Shown: in pieces, positions 33,756 to 44,090 of the stretch
Numbering within the stretch: the stretch's first letter is position 1
Layout: every line of letters begins with the position of its first letter
NCBI GenBank assembly: GCA_030220185.1
Contig: JASPKZ010007541.1
Coordinates: 1,247,501 to 1,311,500, forward strand
Reading direction: 5' to 3'
Length of the DNA stretch: 64,000 nucleotides
DNA from: Diploptera punctata
Lineage: Eukaryota > Arthropoda > Insecta > Blattodea > Blaberidae
The notes under the pieces: generated by a model
Seen by the model: the letters and a program-made list of their open reading frames with translations, nothing else
What the model was told of the DNA's origin: nothing
Databases searched by the model: none
Made by a program: the position numbers and the translations under genes

Positions 33756-34355
33756 TTGAAATATGACGACCCACAGCAAAGAAATATGGTTAAAAGAAAA
33801 CGGCACAATGATATTGTAAGATATGCAACCTGGAATGTCCGAAGCATCCATGAAAAAGAAGAGGAACTAGACAGTATATTTAAAAATATAAACATTGATA
33901 TTGCAGTAACTACAGAAACTAACAAGAAACTTAAAGGAACGAAAGAAACACAAAATTATGTACAAATATATAGCGGTGTTGACAGGAAAACCCATGGACA
34001 AGCTGGAGTAATGATTTGGATTAATAAAACCATAAGAAATAAAATTCAACACTACACTTACTGGAATGAAAGAATATTAGAGCTTCAACTGAAAATAAAT
34101 AGAGGTAATTTGACAGTTCTTGGTGTATATGCGCCAGAGGAAGGCCGCGACGAAGATAATGAAGAATTCTATAAAATATTACAAAAAATTTATAGCAAAA
34201 TTAATAGAAACGATTACATTCTCATAATAGGAAATTTAAATGCCAGAGTGGGCAATGCTCAAGTCAACAATAATATTGGAACATTTGGCGAACCAACCAG
34301 CAATAGAAATGGGACAAGATTAACAAGATTAGTTATTAGTGCAAATTCTGATTGA
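33756..34355 (+). pseudogene. LINE apurinic-type endonuclease domain
   Basis: A 199-codon frame. Segments: RYATWNVRSIHEKEEELDSI, AVTTETNKKLKGTKETQNYV, QAGVMIWINKTIRNKIQHYT, LTVLGVYAPEEGRDEDN, ILIIGNLNARVGNAQV. TWNVRS, TE, VYAP and G(D)(F)NARVG are the order of the exonuclease-endonuclease-phosphatase fold at the N-terminus of LINE ORF2. In most relatives the motif is GDFNA; here it is GNLNA, so a catalytic Asp is Asn. A stop follows at once and no RT is attached. Confidence 0.85.
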
Positions 34356-34399
34356 CATTTTACTGATAATTAGTGGAATTAAATAAAGTTAAAGTGAAA

Positions 34400-34625
34400 T
34401 ATTGTACGACATCCGTGTGTATCATTTACGACATAAACTACGTGAAGACGAACCCCCAGCCATCCTAGAACAATATTTTATATCGCGCTCACCATCAAGG
34501 TTAAGAAACAATTTAAACATATAGGTCCTCGACGCGTTAATATACAAATATATGCCTAAATAGGTAAAACGGAGCAAACATATCGGAACCAAGTACAGCT
34601 GCAAATCTTTAGCCAAGGGCCAATG
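34400..34625 (+). pseudogene. Possible CR1/Jockey-like LINE C-terminus
   Basis: The frame reads YDIRVYHLRHKLREDEPPAI, LEQYFISRSPSRLRNNLNI, stop, then a decayed KRSKHIGTKYSC. The HRLR.. P..L...F..R..SRLRN layout recalls the C-terminal segment of CR1/Jockey-type polyproteins. It is short and interrupted. Confidence 0.45.
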
Positions 34626-34639
34626 ATAGCACAATATTT

Positions 34640-34966
34640 TAACAATATCCATCCATACATCCATAATAATTCTCCCCAAGGGCAGATCTTTCACTGGGAT
34701 CAAAGCAGTTTTATGCTATGCTTTGCAGTTTTACTAGCGAATTATAGGTGTGGTAGCTTCCCTTTGCCTTCCACACCGGTGAAGGATCACAATGATAAGA
34801 TGATGATGGTCGGATGATTTTATTGGGCCCTAATCTTCCAGACATTTGTCTTACAGGTGAGGAAAAAACTCCGAAAATAACCTCACTCAGCAGCCTGTCC
34901 CACCCGGAAATCGAACCCGGGTCCGCTTCGTGACAAGACAGTACGCTACCTCGGGACCACAGCGGT
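34640..34966 (-). mobile_element. SINE family A copy 5
   Basis: Reversed tail (aattctccccaagggcag), body (catttgtcttacaggtgagg), B box (cgggttcgatttccggg in minus reading) and head (gaggtagcgtac). Confidence 0.85.
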
Positions 34967-35529
34967 AATTATATTGAATTCGTATATGTTTCATTGCAGT
35001 ACAAATACCAAATATGACTTCTGTCAAGTCCCCTGCATTTGTATAAATAAACAAATACTAGATAATGGGGTTAATGGACACAGTCTTCGTCCCCTTGCCA
35101 AATTCTTCACAGAAACTGGCAGGAAACACAGTAGCTGCAAACAGCCGCATTCTGTGTTGTACATCTTGTTTTGAATTCTAATTTTGAAGATAGTTTTGGC
35201 TTTAGCACATACAATTTAATTTAATAACTACTAGTAACTTTATTTCATGTCTCAGCTTAGAAATAGAAGTGTATTATGATGGTGTTTTCGGTAGACGAAG
35301 GGGTCGCTGTCGTAGTCCCACGCATGCAGAGGTAACGTGTAACAGGCGCCAGTTAGAAGCCTATGGGTACGAGGTGGGAGTGGAAAGTTAACGCACAGGT
35401 AATTTTTTTTCTGCCTGGTATTGCAGCTAGAATGTTGAAATTTCACAGAGATATAGTTTGAAGTGTTCACTACAGATGGTATTTTTTTCTCAGGTGCACC
35501 TCTTGCGAGAGAAGCTTGAACTATGCAAC

Positions 35530-35943
35530 AATGATGGCGCGCATGCTACAGTCGTCCACCTGTGAGGAACAGAGAAGTGTTGTTCGATTTTTGTGGGCCA
35601 AACATTTCCTATGGTGCGGTGTACGATATTGTTCATGAAAATTTGAAATTCCGTGAAGTTAGTGCTCGCTGGGTGCCTAAGAACCTGACAGACGACCACA
35701 AGGGCCAGCGAATGATGGCAAGCTTGGACCACTTAACGCGGTACACCGCATGACTTACTGGAAGGAATCGTCACAGGTGATGAGTCGTGGGCGTACCACT
35801 ACACGCCCGAAACAAAGTAGGCATCAGCAGTGCGCAGATGGCTACACTCCAACCAAACGGACTTCTACGAACAGGGCATATTGAAACTGGTAACACGATG
35901 GGAAAAATGTGTTGAGAAAGTTGGTGACTATGTCGAAAAGTAG
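35530..35943 (+). pseudogene. Mariner transposase, frameshifted and internally deleted
   Basis: It starts MMARMLQSSTCEEQRSVVRF in one frame, then shifts: YGAVYDIVHENLKFREVSAR, WVPKNLTDDHKGQRMMASLD, a further shift, IVTGDESWAYHYTPETK (the first catalytic D in the TGDESW motif), a stop, then GILKLVTRWEKCVEKVGDYV. The stretch with the second and third catalytic residues is deleted between RRW and LHSNQTDF. It is clearly inactive. Confidence 0.85.
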
Positions 35944-35959
35944 GTAAAAGATGTAAGTT

Positions 35960-36940
35960 CATTTGTGATTTTTTTCTTTTTTTTTACTATGAACCGAAAG
36001 TGTGTTTTTCGGCTCATTATACTAGCGACGTTCTCCTCCCTACACTGGAATATTTATGAACTATACCAATATCCCGTTCTCCTTGTAGTTACCCTCTCCC
36101 TTTACTCTTTACCCTTCCTGCCGCGCAATGTCTACGGCGCATCTCCCCTCTACTTCGGAACCTTCATATACGTGGTGCACTAACAGAACAGTATCATTCG
36201 ATCATTCAAGCAGTCATCGTTTAATTGTTCAAACGGATTCTAGGTTTGAATCCGCGTCCAGGTCGCGATGCGACTGGAATTCTAATAGACAAGCTGGTCT
36301 GAGGCCGAGAAGAGGCCTGGTTAAGTTAGTCCGGCAGACCAGGGAAGAAGTGGTCCCTGACCCGGACGCAAGAATGAGTGTAGCGTGAAGTGAAGTATGG
36401 TATGTTTTTTCTTATGTAAGAGTATCGTCATTTATTTATTTACATTGCTATTTTGGTCGTATGATCAGAACAATTATTTTGGTTAATTTATTTTTTTATT
36501 CAGACAACTTGTTTATATTAAATGTCATCTTTTAAACAACTTCCCTGCTTCTTCATTAATGTATACGTAGTTGTTTACAATCCTGTACGGAATGTCACTC
36601 AAGTAGGAAACTATTCCCAGCTCCTTTACTATTATGCTGTTTAGCTTTCTTGAAAGACAATTATTATCTTTTTCACTCACTCTATGTATTTAAGAATCAT
36701 TATTTTTCTATGTCAATATATCAGAGAGAGAAAGATGAATCAATTGCTGCCTTCTATGGGCCCAAGGCAAGCAACTTCCTGATTGGTAACCTTGCAGGAA
36801 ATCAGATCCACATTAATAGAGACAGCAGTATCAAAACCCGATCCCGGATTATTGGTAGTAGTAGCGTGGTTCTCTTGCCCACAAATGGTAGTCAGACCGT
36901 GGTTTGGGTTTTCAAACCCCACAACTATTAAACTTTTTTA
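35960..36940. other. Non-transposase interior of the mariner-like element
   Basis: Two open plus stretches are seen: 36128-36388 (GC-rich, with a tRNA-like B box ggtttgaatccgc near 36244) and 36722-36931 (ESIAAFYGPKASNFLIGNLA, then GNQIHINRDSSIKTRSRIIG). I recognise neither. The material may be captured host DNA or another inserted element. Confidence 0.35.
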
Positions 36941-36983
36941 AAAAAATTACTGTGCGTTACTTTCCGATCCGATCCGTCCCTCA

Positions 36984-37174
36984 CAGGTGGACGACTGTAG
37001 CATGCGCGCCATCTTTGTTGCATAGTTCAAGCTTCTCTCGCAAGAGGTGCACCTGAGAGCAAAATACCATCTGTAGTGAAAACTTCAAACTATATCTCTG
37101 TGAAATTTCAACATTCTACCTGCAATACCAAGGCAGAACAAAATTATTGTGCGTTACGTTCCGATCCGCCCTCG
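36984..37174 (-). repeat. Inverted copy of the mariner 5' end
   Basis: Reading leftward from 37174 it repeats the left terminus and about 190 bases into the transposase start (tcgcaagaggtgcacctgag, gtggacgactgtagcatgcg in plus reading). It ends next to TA at 37175. It gives the locus very long inverted arms. Confidence 0.8.
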
Positions 37175-37754
37175 TATTATATATGGGGAAACTTGGCGTA
37201 ATACAGTTACCTCTGTTGGTGAAACTGGCCCTAAGATATAGATACGAAAGTGAACAAGTTTCGCGTACATGCCACAAGCGGCTCTGGTGTAGAACTATCC
37301 CGCTGACATCTAAGATATTGCTGTGGTACTAATAAGCAATCTGGCACCGTCTAGTGGTAAAATTATGAATTAGTAGATATAATACAAGCAGTTACCTTTC
37401 AGTTTATTTAGGGAAGCAAAAAAAATACTTTCCCATATAAAGTCTTTGAGCCTATACCATATGTATCGGAAATTCAACTTAAAAAATGGCAAATTTCCCA
37501 TACTGCCGAGTGCTCTGTGAATACACCGTGTGGCTTGCATTTGTTTCATTAGTTACAAATTCTGTTACTAAGAAGCGCTACCACTCTTCGTTCATTGTAG
37601 TTCCTCCAAAACTTTTAGGTAACACTGTACGTAGTTTCCCCTCTGGGTGAGGTGAATACTCTGTGGTGTTGTTTTCAGAAGTGTTGGTGCTAGAGGGTGA
37701 GGATCGTGTTTAGCAGCGTCACCGGGGTCGGGGGTATCGTCCATACACCCACAG
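37175..37754. other. Intron 3 distal part, mostly unassigned
   Basis: A possible small element lies between tatatggggaaacttggc (about 37179) and ggcaaatttcccatact (about 37489), which are imperfect inverted ends. 37590-37754 is GC-richer and open in several frames on both strands. Confidence 0.35.
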
Positions 37755-37903
37755 TTGGACATGGTGGTTCCTTCCGCTACCGCATCACGTGGCGGCGCTC
37801 CACTCACCAACACAATCCAAACTATATTTCATCTTTCGGTAGCGGAGGATGTAACTGTAGCAGCTGTCCTCCAAGCTCAAGTTCCAGCGATCTCTACTCG
37901 TAA
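37755..37903 (+). CDS. SKR: Proposed terminal exon of the sulfakinin/CCK-like receptor
   Basis: The acceptor is tatcgtccatacacccacag|ttgg. The previous exon ends in phase 1, so G|TT gives Val and the frame continues GHGGSFRYRITWRRSTHQHN, then a Gly/Cys/Ser stretch (CNCSSC) and SSSSSDLYS before TAA at 37901-37903. A basic, Ser-rich intracellular tail is normal for this family, and RITWRRSTHQ loosely recalls the fly receptor's C-terminal TWRSRSRHEFL as I remember it. Caution: an alternative acceptor at 37710-37712 (gtttagcag) would also join in phase and gives a different open frame of over 60 codons, ending near 37937. No clear AATAAA follows closely. The true last exon could also lie elsewhere. 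Confidence 0.45.
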
Positions 37904-38214
37904 TCACCCGGCCCCACAGCAATCTTTCTGGTAACTATTCTAACTAATACACCTTACTGTGTAGTATATTATCCTACTTAACTATTCCAGTGACCTCCTT
38001 TCCTAGTCGCAATCTTTCAGGTAACTATTCCAGCTGATCGCTTATTAGCGAATTCCGAAGGAATATTTGAAGCTATTCAGGTTGTTTTCAGAAAGAAAAT
38101 ACTTAAAAAAGCTTATAAATCTTCACCGATTCTATCGTCTAGACATCGAAAATGACATGGCCAAATTTATATACATATAAGTTATATATCATCCTAAAGC
38201 GTGACAACTTAAAA

Positions 38215-38995
38215 GATAAAAGTTTTGGCCTTTTCAATAATCCTCCTCAATGCTAATCTGTCTATTGCCATATTCAAGTTCGTCACTGTCATTTTCTTTA
38301 GATAGTTCATTGTGTCATCTTCCCAACTTATCTTCGGTCTTCCAACTGCTCTACCTCCTTCATTTCAACCCCATCAAAAGACTTTAATGAATTATACCAT
38401 TTATTGAATTTCTTAACCAATCTCCGATCATCCATCCTTATTAAATGTCCCAGCTAACAAATTCTGAGTGAACTTGTGTGGTTCACTATATTCTATTTTT
38501 TTATTAATTTGTTTAGTTCGTTATTAGTTTTCATTCTCCAACAGTTATCATTTCCTCTATTTCGTCCAAATATTCGTCTTAGAGTTTTCCTTTCAAAAAT
38601 TAATATTTTCTGTTTTATTGTTCCTGTTAGGACACAAGTTTCACAAGCATGTGTAACTACTTGTCTAATGAGTGTTTTGTATAACTTATTTTTGCTGTTT
38701 TTATATAAATTTTCTTTTAAATAAGGTTCTATTTGCAAAATAAGCTTCATTCTCATTTACTAATCTTTCCTTAATTTCCTCTTGTAATGCAATTTATCCG
38801 CTTACTTTGTTACCTAGGTATTAATATGATTCTATTGTGTTAATTTGCATGACATCAGTTTGTACAATTTCCGATTTTATGTGATCTTTAATTTTAAATA
38901 TTTTGTTTTATTTTCATTTATTATTAGACCGCAATTTTAGATTCATCTTTCAATTTTGTGAAAGTTTCACATAACGCTTGTTTGCTTCTTGCTGT
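38215..38995 (-). pseudogene. LINE C-terminal half remnant
   Basis: Minus frame: KNSKNKLYKTLIRQVVTHAC, ETCVLTGTIKQKILIFERKT, LRRIFGRNRGNDNCWRMKTN. Upstream on this strand lie decayed RT-thumb sequences to about 38995; downstream, shifted traces of the GH...R and GRP segments. The family differs from the (GTAA) group. Confidence 0.7.
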
Positions 38996-39009
38996 AATCA
39001 GTAATATAT

Positions 39010-39557
39010 ATACTTACTTACTTACTCACTGGCACTATCGAACCCGCAGGTTCATGGCCGCGCGGACATAAGCTCTCCATACATCCCTATCCTGAGCTAA
39101 TGCTTTCCAATCATTCCCTGTACAATCCACTTCCCACAAATCATAGTTAATGTTGTTCTCCCACCTCATTCTTGGTCTACCAACTGGGCGTTTTCCTTCT
39201 GACTTTCCTACAAGAAGTTTCCATGCACGTCTTTCATTCCCCATACGTGCAACATGTCCTGCCCATCGCAGTCTACGAGACTTAACTGTTCTTATTATAT
39301 CTGGCTTCCTATAAAGACCATGTAGTTCATTGTTATGTAGTCTTCTCCATTCACCTGTCTGTTCATCTCTCTTTGGTCCAAAAATCTTCCTAAGAACTTT
39401 ATTCTCAAATACTCGTAATCTCCTTTCCTCCCTTAAAGTAAGAGTCCATGTTTCGCACCCATATAATATAACTGCTAGAATAATAGTTTTATATATTTTC
39501 AGCTTAACATTTTTTGAAAGGAGTTGGGACATCAAAAGTCTCTGCAATGCATAATAG

Positions 39558-39558
<1 letters not shown>
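39010..39558 (-). pseudogene. LINE C-terminus, best-preserved (GTAA)-family copy
   Basis: A single frame of about 170 codons: LLSKNVKLKIYKTIILAVIL, YGCETWTLTLREERRLRVFE, NKVLRKIFGPKRDEQTGEWR, RLHNNELHGLYRKPDIIRTV, RRLRWAGHVARMGNERRAWK, GKRPVGRPRMRWENNINYDL, then WRAYVRAAMNLRVR and stop. The 3' end gatagtgccagtgagtaagt, aagta follows. It is the post-RT region, truncated upstream at a (TA)n run. It serves as reference for the other copies. Confidence 0.9.

Positions 39559-39595
<37 letters not shown>
39559..39595. repeat. (TA)n microsatellite
   Basis: About 17 TA units between the LINE truncation point and SINE A. Confidence 0.95.
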
Positions 39596-39597
<2 letters not shown>

Positions 39598-39914
39598 TAG
39601 TAATTTTGCCCTAGAGCAGGGCTTTCACTGTAATCATAGCATTTTCATGCTATGCTTTGCAGCTTTACTAGGGAATTATAGGTGTGCTAGCTTCCCGTTG
39701 TTTTCCACACCGGTGATGGATGTTGATGACTATGATAAGGATGATGATGGCCGGATGATTTTCGGGGACCGTTGGGCCCTAAGCTTCCTGACATTTGTCT
39801 TACAAGTGAGGAAAAACCTTGAAAAAAACCTCAACCAGGAGCCTGTCCCGACCAGGAATCGAATCCGGGGCCACTGCGTGACACGACAGCACGCTACATC
39901 GAGACCACAGCGGT
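39596..39914 (-). mobile_element. SINE family A copy 6, left half of an inverted pair
   Basis: Reversed full-length SINE A ending in head ccgctgtggtctcgatgtag. It meets copy 7 head to head. Confidence 0.85.
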
Positions 39915-40135
39915 GTTGTCTCGATATAGCGTGCTGCTTGTCACGTAGCGGGCCCGGGATCGATTCCCGATCGGGAAAAAGCTTCCTGCGTGAGGTTTTT
40001 TCGGTGGTTTTCCTCACCTGTAAGACAAATTTCAGAAACCTTCAAGGCCCAAACGGTCCCCGTACATCATATGGCCATCATCATCATCGGAAAGCAACGG
40101 GTAACTACCACACCTATAATTCCCTAGTAAAGCTG
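39915..40135 (+). mobile_element. SINE family A copy 7, right half of an inverted pair
   Basis: tgttgtctcgatatagcgtg, B box gggatcgattccc, body ggttttcctcacctgtaag, tail aattccctagtaaagctg. The polymorphic ATC segment is shortened. Confidence 0.85.
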
Positions 40136-40139
40136 TTAA

Positions 40140-40925
40140 GCAGTGCTCTTCATAATATACATGAACTCAATTATTAAAGAATGGAGACTACAACCACATG
40201 GCAGTATGCCACTTAATAGATTATATAATTTAGACACCCTATTATTTGCAGATGACATTGTGTTTTTAGCGAATTCAGAAGAAGGCCTACAACGTTCAGC
40301 CCACTCTTTTCACCAAATTGCAATAAACTACAACATGAAAATCTCAACAGAAAAATCTAAAGTCATGGCTTTCTTAGGAAAAGACCCAGTTCGCAATAAA
40401 ATTATTATTACTAATACAATATTAGAACAAACTTGCACATTTAACTATCTCAGATACCAAGTTACATAGGAAGAGGAAAACTATTTTAGTCAAAAAATTA
40501 TACAATTTATCAGAGTAACAGGAATTATAAATAAAATTTTCAAGCCAAACACAGTACAGCAACACACATGAACTAGAATTTGTAAAACACTGGCCAGACC
40601 CATATTATGTTACGGCAGTGAGACCTGGACAATTCGCAGTGTAGATGAACAAAGACTAACTGCGGCAGAAATGAAATTTATGAGACATACTGCAGATTAC
40701 TCAAGAACAGACCATAAAAGGAACTCTGAGATTCTCAAAGAATTACAAACAGAATCAATCATGGAATGTGTGCAAAAATACAGAAACAACTGGAAATCTC
40801 ACATAAGAAGAACGAGCTGAACACGAATACCACGGCAAATCTTAAAGTACCATTCACCAGGCAAGAGACCATTCGACAGACCCTACAAACTTTGGATTGA
40901 GACCGTAACAGACCGCTAGGTCTAT
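40140..40925 (+). pseudogene. LINE reverse transcriptase and C-terminal remnant
   Basis: MLFIIYMNSIIKEWRLQPHG, then LDTLLFADDIVFLANSEEGL (RT motif with F-ADD), KISTEKSKVMAFLGKDPVRN, a stop at 40467, then further segments RICKTLARPILCYGSETWTI, DEQRLTAAEMKFMRHTADYS, RTDHKRNSEILKELQTESIM. GKRPFDRPYKLW remains of the R-rich end. It is the same family as the 8385 fragment. The 5' part abuts SINE A. Confidence 0.85.
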
Positions 40926-41020
40926 CACATTAAATGAAGAAAAAGAAGAAGAAGCTGCAAAGTTTAGAATGAAAATGCTATGATTTCAGTGCAAGATCTG
41001 TCCTACGACAGAACAGTATA

Positions 41021-41075
<55 letters not shown>

Positions 41076-41409
41076 GTGTGTGTGTGTGTCCTTTTACGTA
41101 CGCTCTAAAAATGTAAGCTCGAATTCGTTACCAGCAAAATCGTACCAATAGGTGCAGGAGTAAAACCTGAAACAACAATTTAAAAATCTGTCTATTGGTC
41201 GCAATTTTCGATGTTTCGCAACGATATTTCAATAAGTAAAGGAACATATCTCCAGAAATCCGACCATTAGACGTGTGGGTTAACCTGAAATCCGAAATTA
41301 AAAATTGATCCCCATGGGTTCGTTGCAATGTATGCCATACTATTTAATTAACCTTTAAATTGTAAATTATCTTATACGATATATCATTTTAATTTATTTA
41401 ATGTCTTCA
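40926..41409. other. Spacer with long (TA)n-(TG)n
   Basis: TA array 41029-41074 followed by TG units to 41090. 41100-41330 is unrecognised. Confidence 0.6.
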
Positions 41410-41645
41410 TTAGAAATGAGAATACTAGAGAGGAACTAAAAGCACAACCACTTTTTCAACAAATATAAGACCACAGGAACAATGTGATAGAACATCTGCA
41501 AAGAATAACAGAGGATAGGATACCAAGGTGGCACTGATGTATAATCCTGGAGGACTAAGCTTGGCGGAAAGACCAAGAAAGCGCAGGGCTGAACAGATGT
41601 GAGATCGGAATAGGCAAAGACGTAATCCTTTAATGATGATGATGA
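41410..41645 (+). pseudogene. LINE C-terminal remnant, (GAT)n-ended
   Basis: Decayed frame: NTREELKAQPLFQQI, then NNVIEHLQRITEDRIPRWH, KAQG and (GAT)n at 41632-41645. It is close in layout to the other (GAT)-ended fragments. Confidence 0.55.
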
Positions 41646-41760
41646 TTAAGGTAATAAAAATTGTGTCAAATTATATTACAATATTCAAAATAGTAAAATA
41701 ATTCATGATTTTGTTTTCAATGCGATCTGACACGTTCAAATAAGCTGTGATCAGACAGTG

Positions 41761-41766
41761 GGCTTC

Positions 41767-41810
<44 letters not shown>

Positions 41811-41821
41811 GAAGCCCATAT
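41761..41821. repeat. (TA)n palindrome with matching flanks
   Basis: gggcttctcta, (TA)n, tagagaagccc: an 11-base inverted repeat encloses the TA run. Confidence 0.9.
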
Positions 41822-42148
41822 ATATATTCCTTAAATCACAAAATATAGTACATAATTTCGACTTGATGAGAATTTCGCTTAGTTTAGGCAGTTTCTGCGT
41901 GACGCACTTTTATGGTTATTATGAACTGTATCACACATCCATCATCTGCAAAGTATTAATACTACGAATATCTATTATTAACATTGCTAGTTTAATTATT
42001 TTACTTATAGTTACTTGTCTCATCACATATTTTTGTTAAATATATCACCATTGTTAAGGTGGTGTCCACATATGAAAACATGCGGTAGTGTTGCTGCATG
42101 GAATGCAATGGACCCGGGTTCGATCACCGGTAAGGCAAAGTTTCCTGG

Positions 42149-42855
42149 ACTATTTAACTCATGCCCCAAATGGGAGTCAATGACCAATCACATGTCAATG
42201 ATTTTTTATTTACAACCAATCACAGTCGTGTTTCGCCTAAAATGTATCAACCGAAGCTTATTATAATAAAGGAAGCTCTTCCTTTTCAACATTCTGAATA
42301 TGTTATAGCATTATTTTACAGTGACTGACTCTCCAAGATATACAGCTACCAGATTGTATATATAGTGTATGAATGTCAGCAGATAGCGCATGTGTGAGAT
42401 AATATAAAAACATTTTTATCAATTGATTATACCACAAAAAAACTGTTTGCACTTTCTTAAACGAATTATTTTCCAGGAAATAACGTTGCAGAAAAATATA
42501 ATTGACATATTTACAACATAGGACATCAGAAATTCATTAATACATATAATGTTGGTTATAAATTTCTCTACTAGGGTGCATCCTTACAATATTACGATCC
42601 TTTGGCAATAAATAATATCATGATCTTGTTGCAGTGAAGAAAAAGGAAGCAAATGAAGCGTAGCAATCGTTTCTCATTCGTTTTCAAAAACATCGCCGTT
42701 TACATTAAATATATAAATATTTTAAAATAACTATAGTTAAATAATGATTTGTGAGTAAACAGCTTAATTTTATTCGTTAAATAGTCCTAACAGATGCCAC
42801 TCTTGATTTCCAAATTCTCTAGATAAATTCGAAACCACTCGTGGCAATACTTATG
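42149..42855 (+). repeat. Repeat family E copy 2 (first tandem unit)
   Basis: Begins actatttaactcatgcccca; the period to the next unit is about 707 bases. It contains gaccaatcacatgtcaatga, ccagattgtatatatagtgt, cataggacatcagaaattca, ctctactagggtgcatcctt and acatcgccgtttac. The upstream flank carries a tRNA-like B box (cgggttcgatcaccgg, 42115-42130). Confidence 0.85.
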
Positions 42856-43600
42856 ACCATTTAACTTATGCCCCAAATGGGAGTCAATGACCAATCACGT
42901 TACAATGATTTTTTATTTACAACCAATCATAGTCGTGTTTCGCCTAAAATTTACCAACTAAAGTTTATCATAATAAAGAAAGAAAGCACCTCCTTTTTAA
43001 CATTCCCAATAGGTCATAGCATTATTTTGCAGTGACTGACTCCCTAAGAAATACGGCTACCAGATTGTATATAAAGTGCATGAATGTCAATACGTAGCGC
43101 ATACGAGATATAACATAAAAACATTTGTAACAATTGATTATACCACAAAAAAAAAAGGAACCACTATTTGCACTTTCTTAAACGAATTATTTTCCAGGAA
43201 ATGACGCAGAAAAATGTAATTGACATATTTACATCATAGGACATCAGAAATTAATTAATACCTATAACGATGTTTATAAATGTCTCCACTAGGGTGCATT
43301 CTTACAACATTGCGATCTTTTGGCAATAAATAATATTATGATCTGGTTGCAGTGATCGAACAAAAGAAGCAAATTAAGCGTACCAATCGTTTCTCGTATG
43401 TTTTCAAACATCGCCGTTTACATTAAATTTATAAATATTTTAAAATAAATATAGTTAAATAATGATTTGTAAGTGTACAGCTTAATTTTATTCGTTAAAT
43501 AGTCCTAATAACTGTCACTCTTGATTTCCAAATTCTCTTGATAAATTCACTGCTCACTTCGTGAGTCGTGAAGTTATGGATAATTTGGAAATCACTCGTG
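42856..43600 (+). repeat. Repeat family E copy 3 (second tandem unit)
   Basis: Starts accatttaacttatgcccca and follows the same block order as copy 2, ending ttcactgctcacttcgtgag and a short extra segment. Copy 1 at 17896 ends with the same ctcacttcgtgagtcgtgaa. Confidence 0.85.
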
Positions 43601-43612
43601 GCATTACTTATG

Positions 43613-43710
43613 ATAATTTTCTGGGGGTTTTCTTTACCAGTAAGACAAATGTCAGAGAACGCTAAGGTCCAAATATCCCCCGATTATTATCTGGCCATCA
43701 TTATCATTTC
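43613..43710 (+). mobile_element. SINE family A fragment (copy 8)
   Basis: Only the middle block remains: ttttctgggggttttcttta, gtaagacaaatgtcag, ctggccatcattatcat. Head and tail are lost. Confidence 0.6.
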
Positions 43711-43734
43711 CACCATGATTGGTATTCAATTCAT

Positions 43735-44090
43735 TCACAATGTTCTGCCCAAGAGCAGGTCTTTTACCGCAAACTCAGCATTACCCACTCTTTCCTTAAC
43801 GCACCTTTCCTTTTTGTATCCGCATACAAACTATTTATTTTAATATTGTCTATCATCTGATGTCTTTTTTGCCACTAGCTTTCTTTCTTTTGACCATTCC
43901 TTCTAGGGCATCCGTCAGCAGGCAATTTCTTCAATGGCCAAACAAATTTCTTTTCCTCTTCTTCTTTCACCCACTCTGTCTAGCACATCTTTATTAATGT
44001 GTGAATAATGAGTGTGTTTCGTCTTAAATATTCGTATTGTCTAGGACATGGCACAGGGCTGATCTAATCTCTCTTTCGGGGAGGAGCTCC
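43735..44090 (-). mobile_element. Unclassified LINE-like repeat fragment
   Basis: In plus reading: ttctgcccaagagcaggtct, ttttaccgcaaactcagcat, ttgtctatcatctgatgtct, ccattccttctagggcatcc, gtcagcaggcaatttcttc. I recall this block order from insect repeats, transcribed on the minus strand, but cannot name the family. No intact frame. Confidence 0.45.

Larger units (their letters stand above)
35370..36983 (+). mobile_element. Mariner-like element with about 1 kb of foreign interior
   Basis: Left end from 35370 (cgaggtgggagtggaaagtt, then aacgcac) next to TA; a right end at about 36945-36983 (gtgcgttactttccgatccg reversed). After the broken transposase (to about 35943) come about 1000 bases with no transposase similarity before the right end. 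An inverted extra copy of the 5' end follows (36984-37174). Confidence 0.7.
11134..37903 (+). other. SKR: Sulfakinin/CCK-like receptor gene, 3' part (four exons)
   Basis: This is the span of the only host gene supported here. The exons are 11134-11430, 27073-27317, 29992-30158 and 37755-37903. They are joined by GT-AG introns of about 15.6, 2.7 and 7.6 kb with phases 0, 2 and 1, and the frame stays open until a TAA at 37901. The conceptual product is 285 residues, running from the third intracellular loop to the C-terminus. Receptors of this family bind sulfated sulfakinin peptides at the plasma membrane and signal through G proteins in satiety and gut control (family knowledge). The N-terminus and TM1-TM5 were looked for in positions 1-11133 and not found, so they probably lie upstream. 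The introns are filled with transposon remnants. The first three exons are secure; the last is a proposal. Confidence 0.75.

Noticed and set aside
33715..34360. Host craniofacial-development-like gene
   Set aside because: Proteins so named in insects are usually LINE endonuclease domains; no host context here.
36650..36931. Terminal receptor exon at 36729
   Set aside because: It can be made to join in phase only with a weak acceptor and lies inside a mariner-like element; the exon at 37755 fits better.
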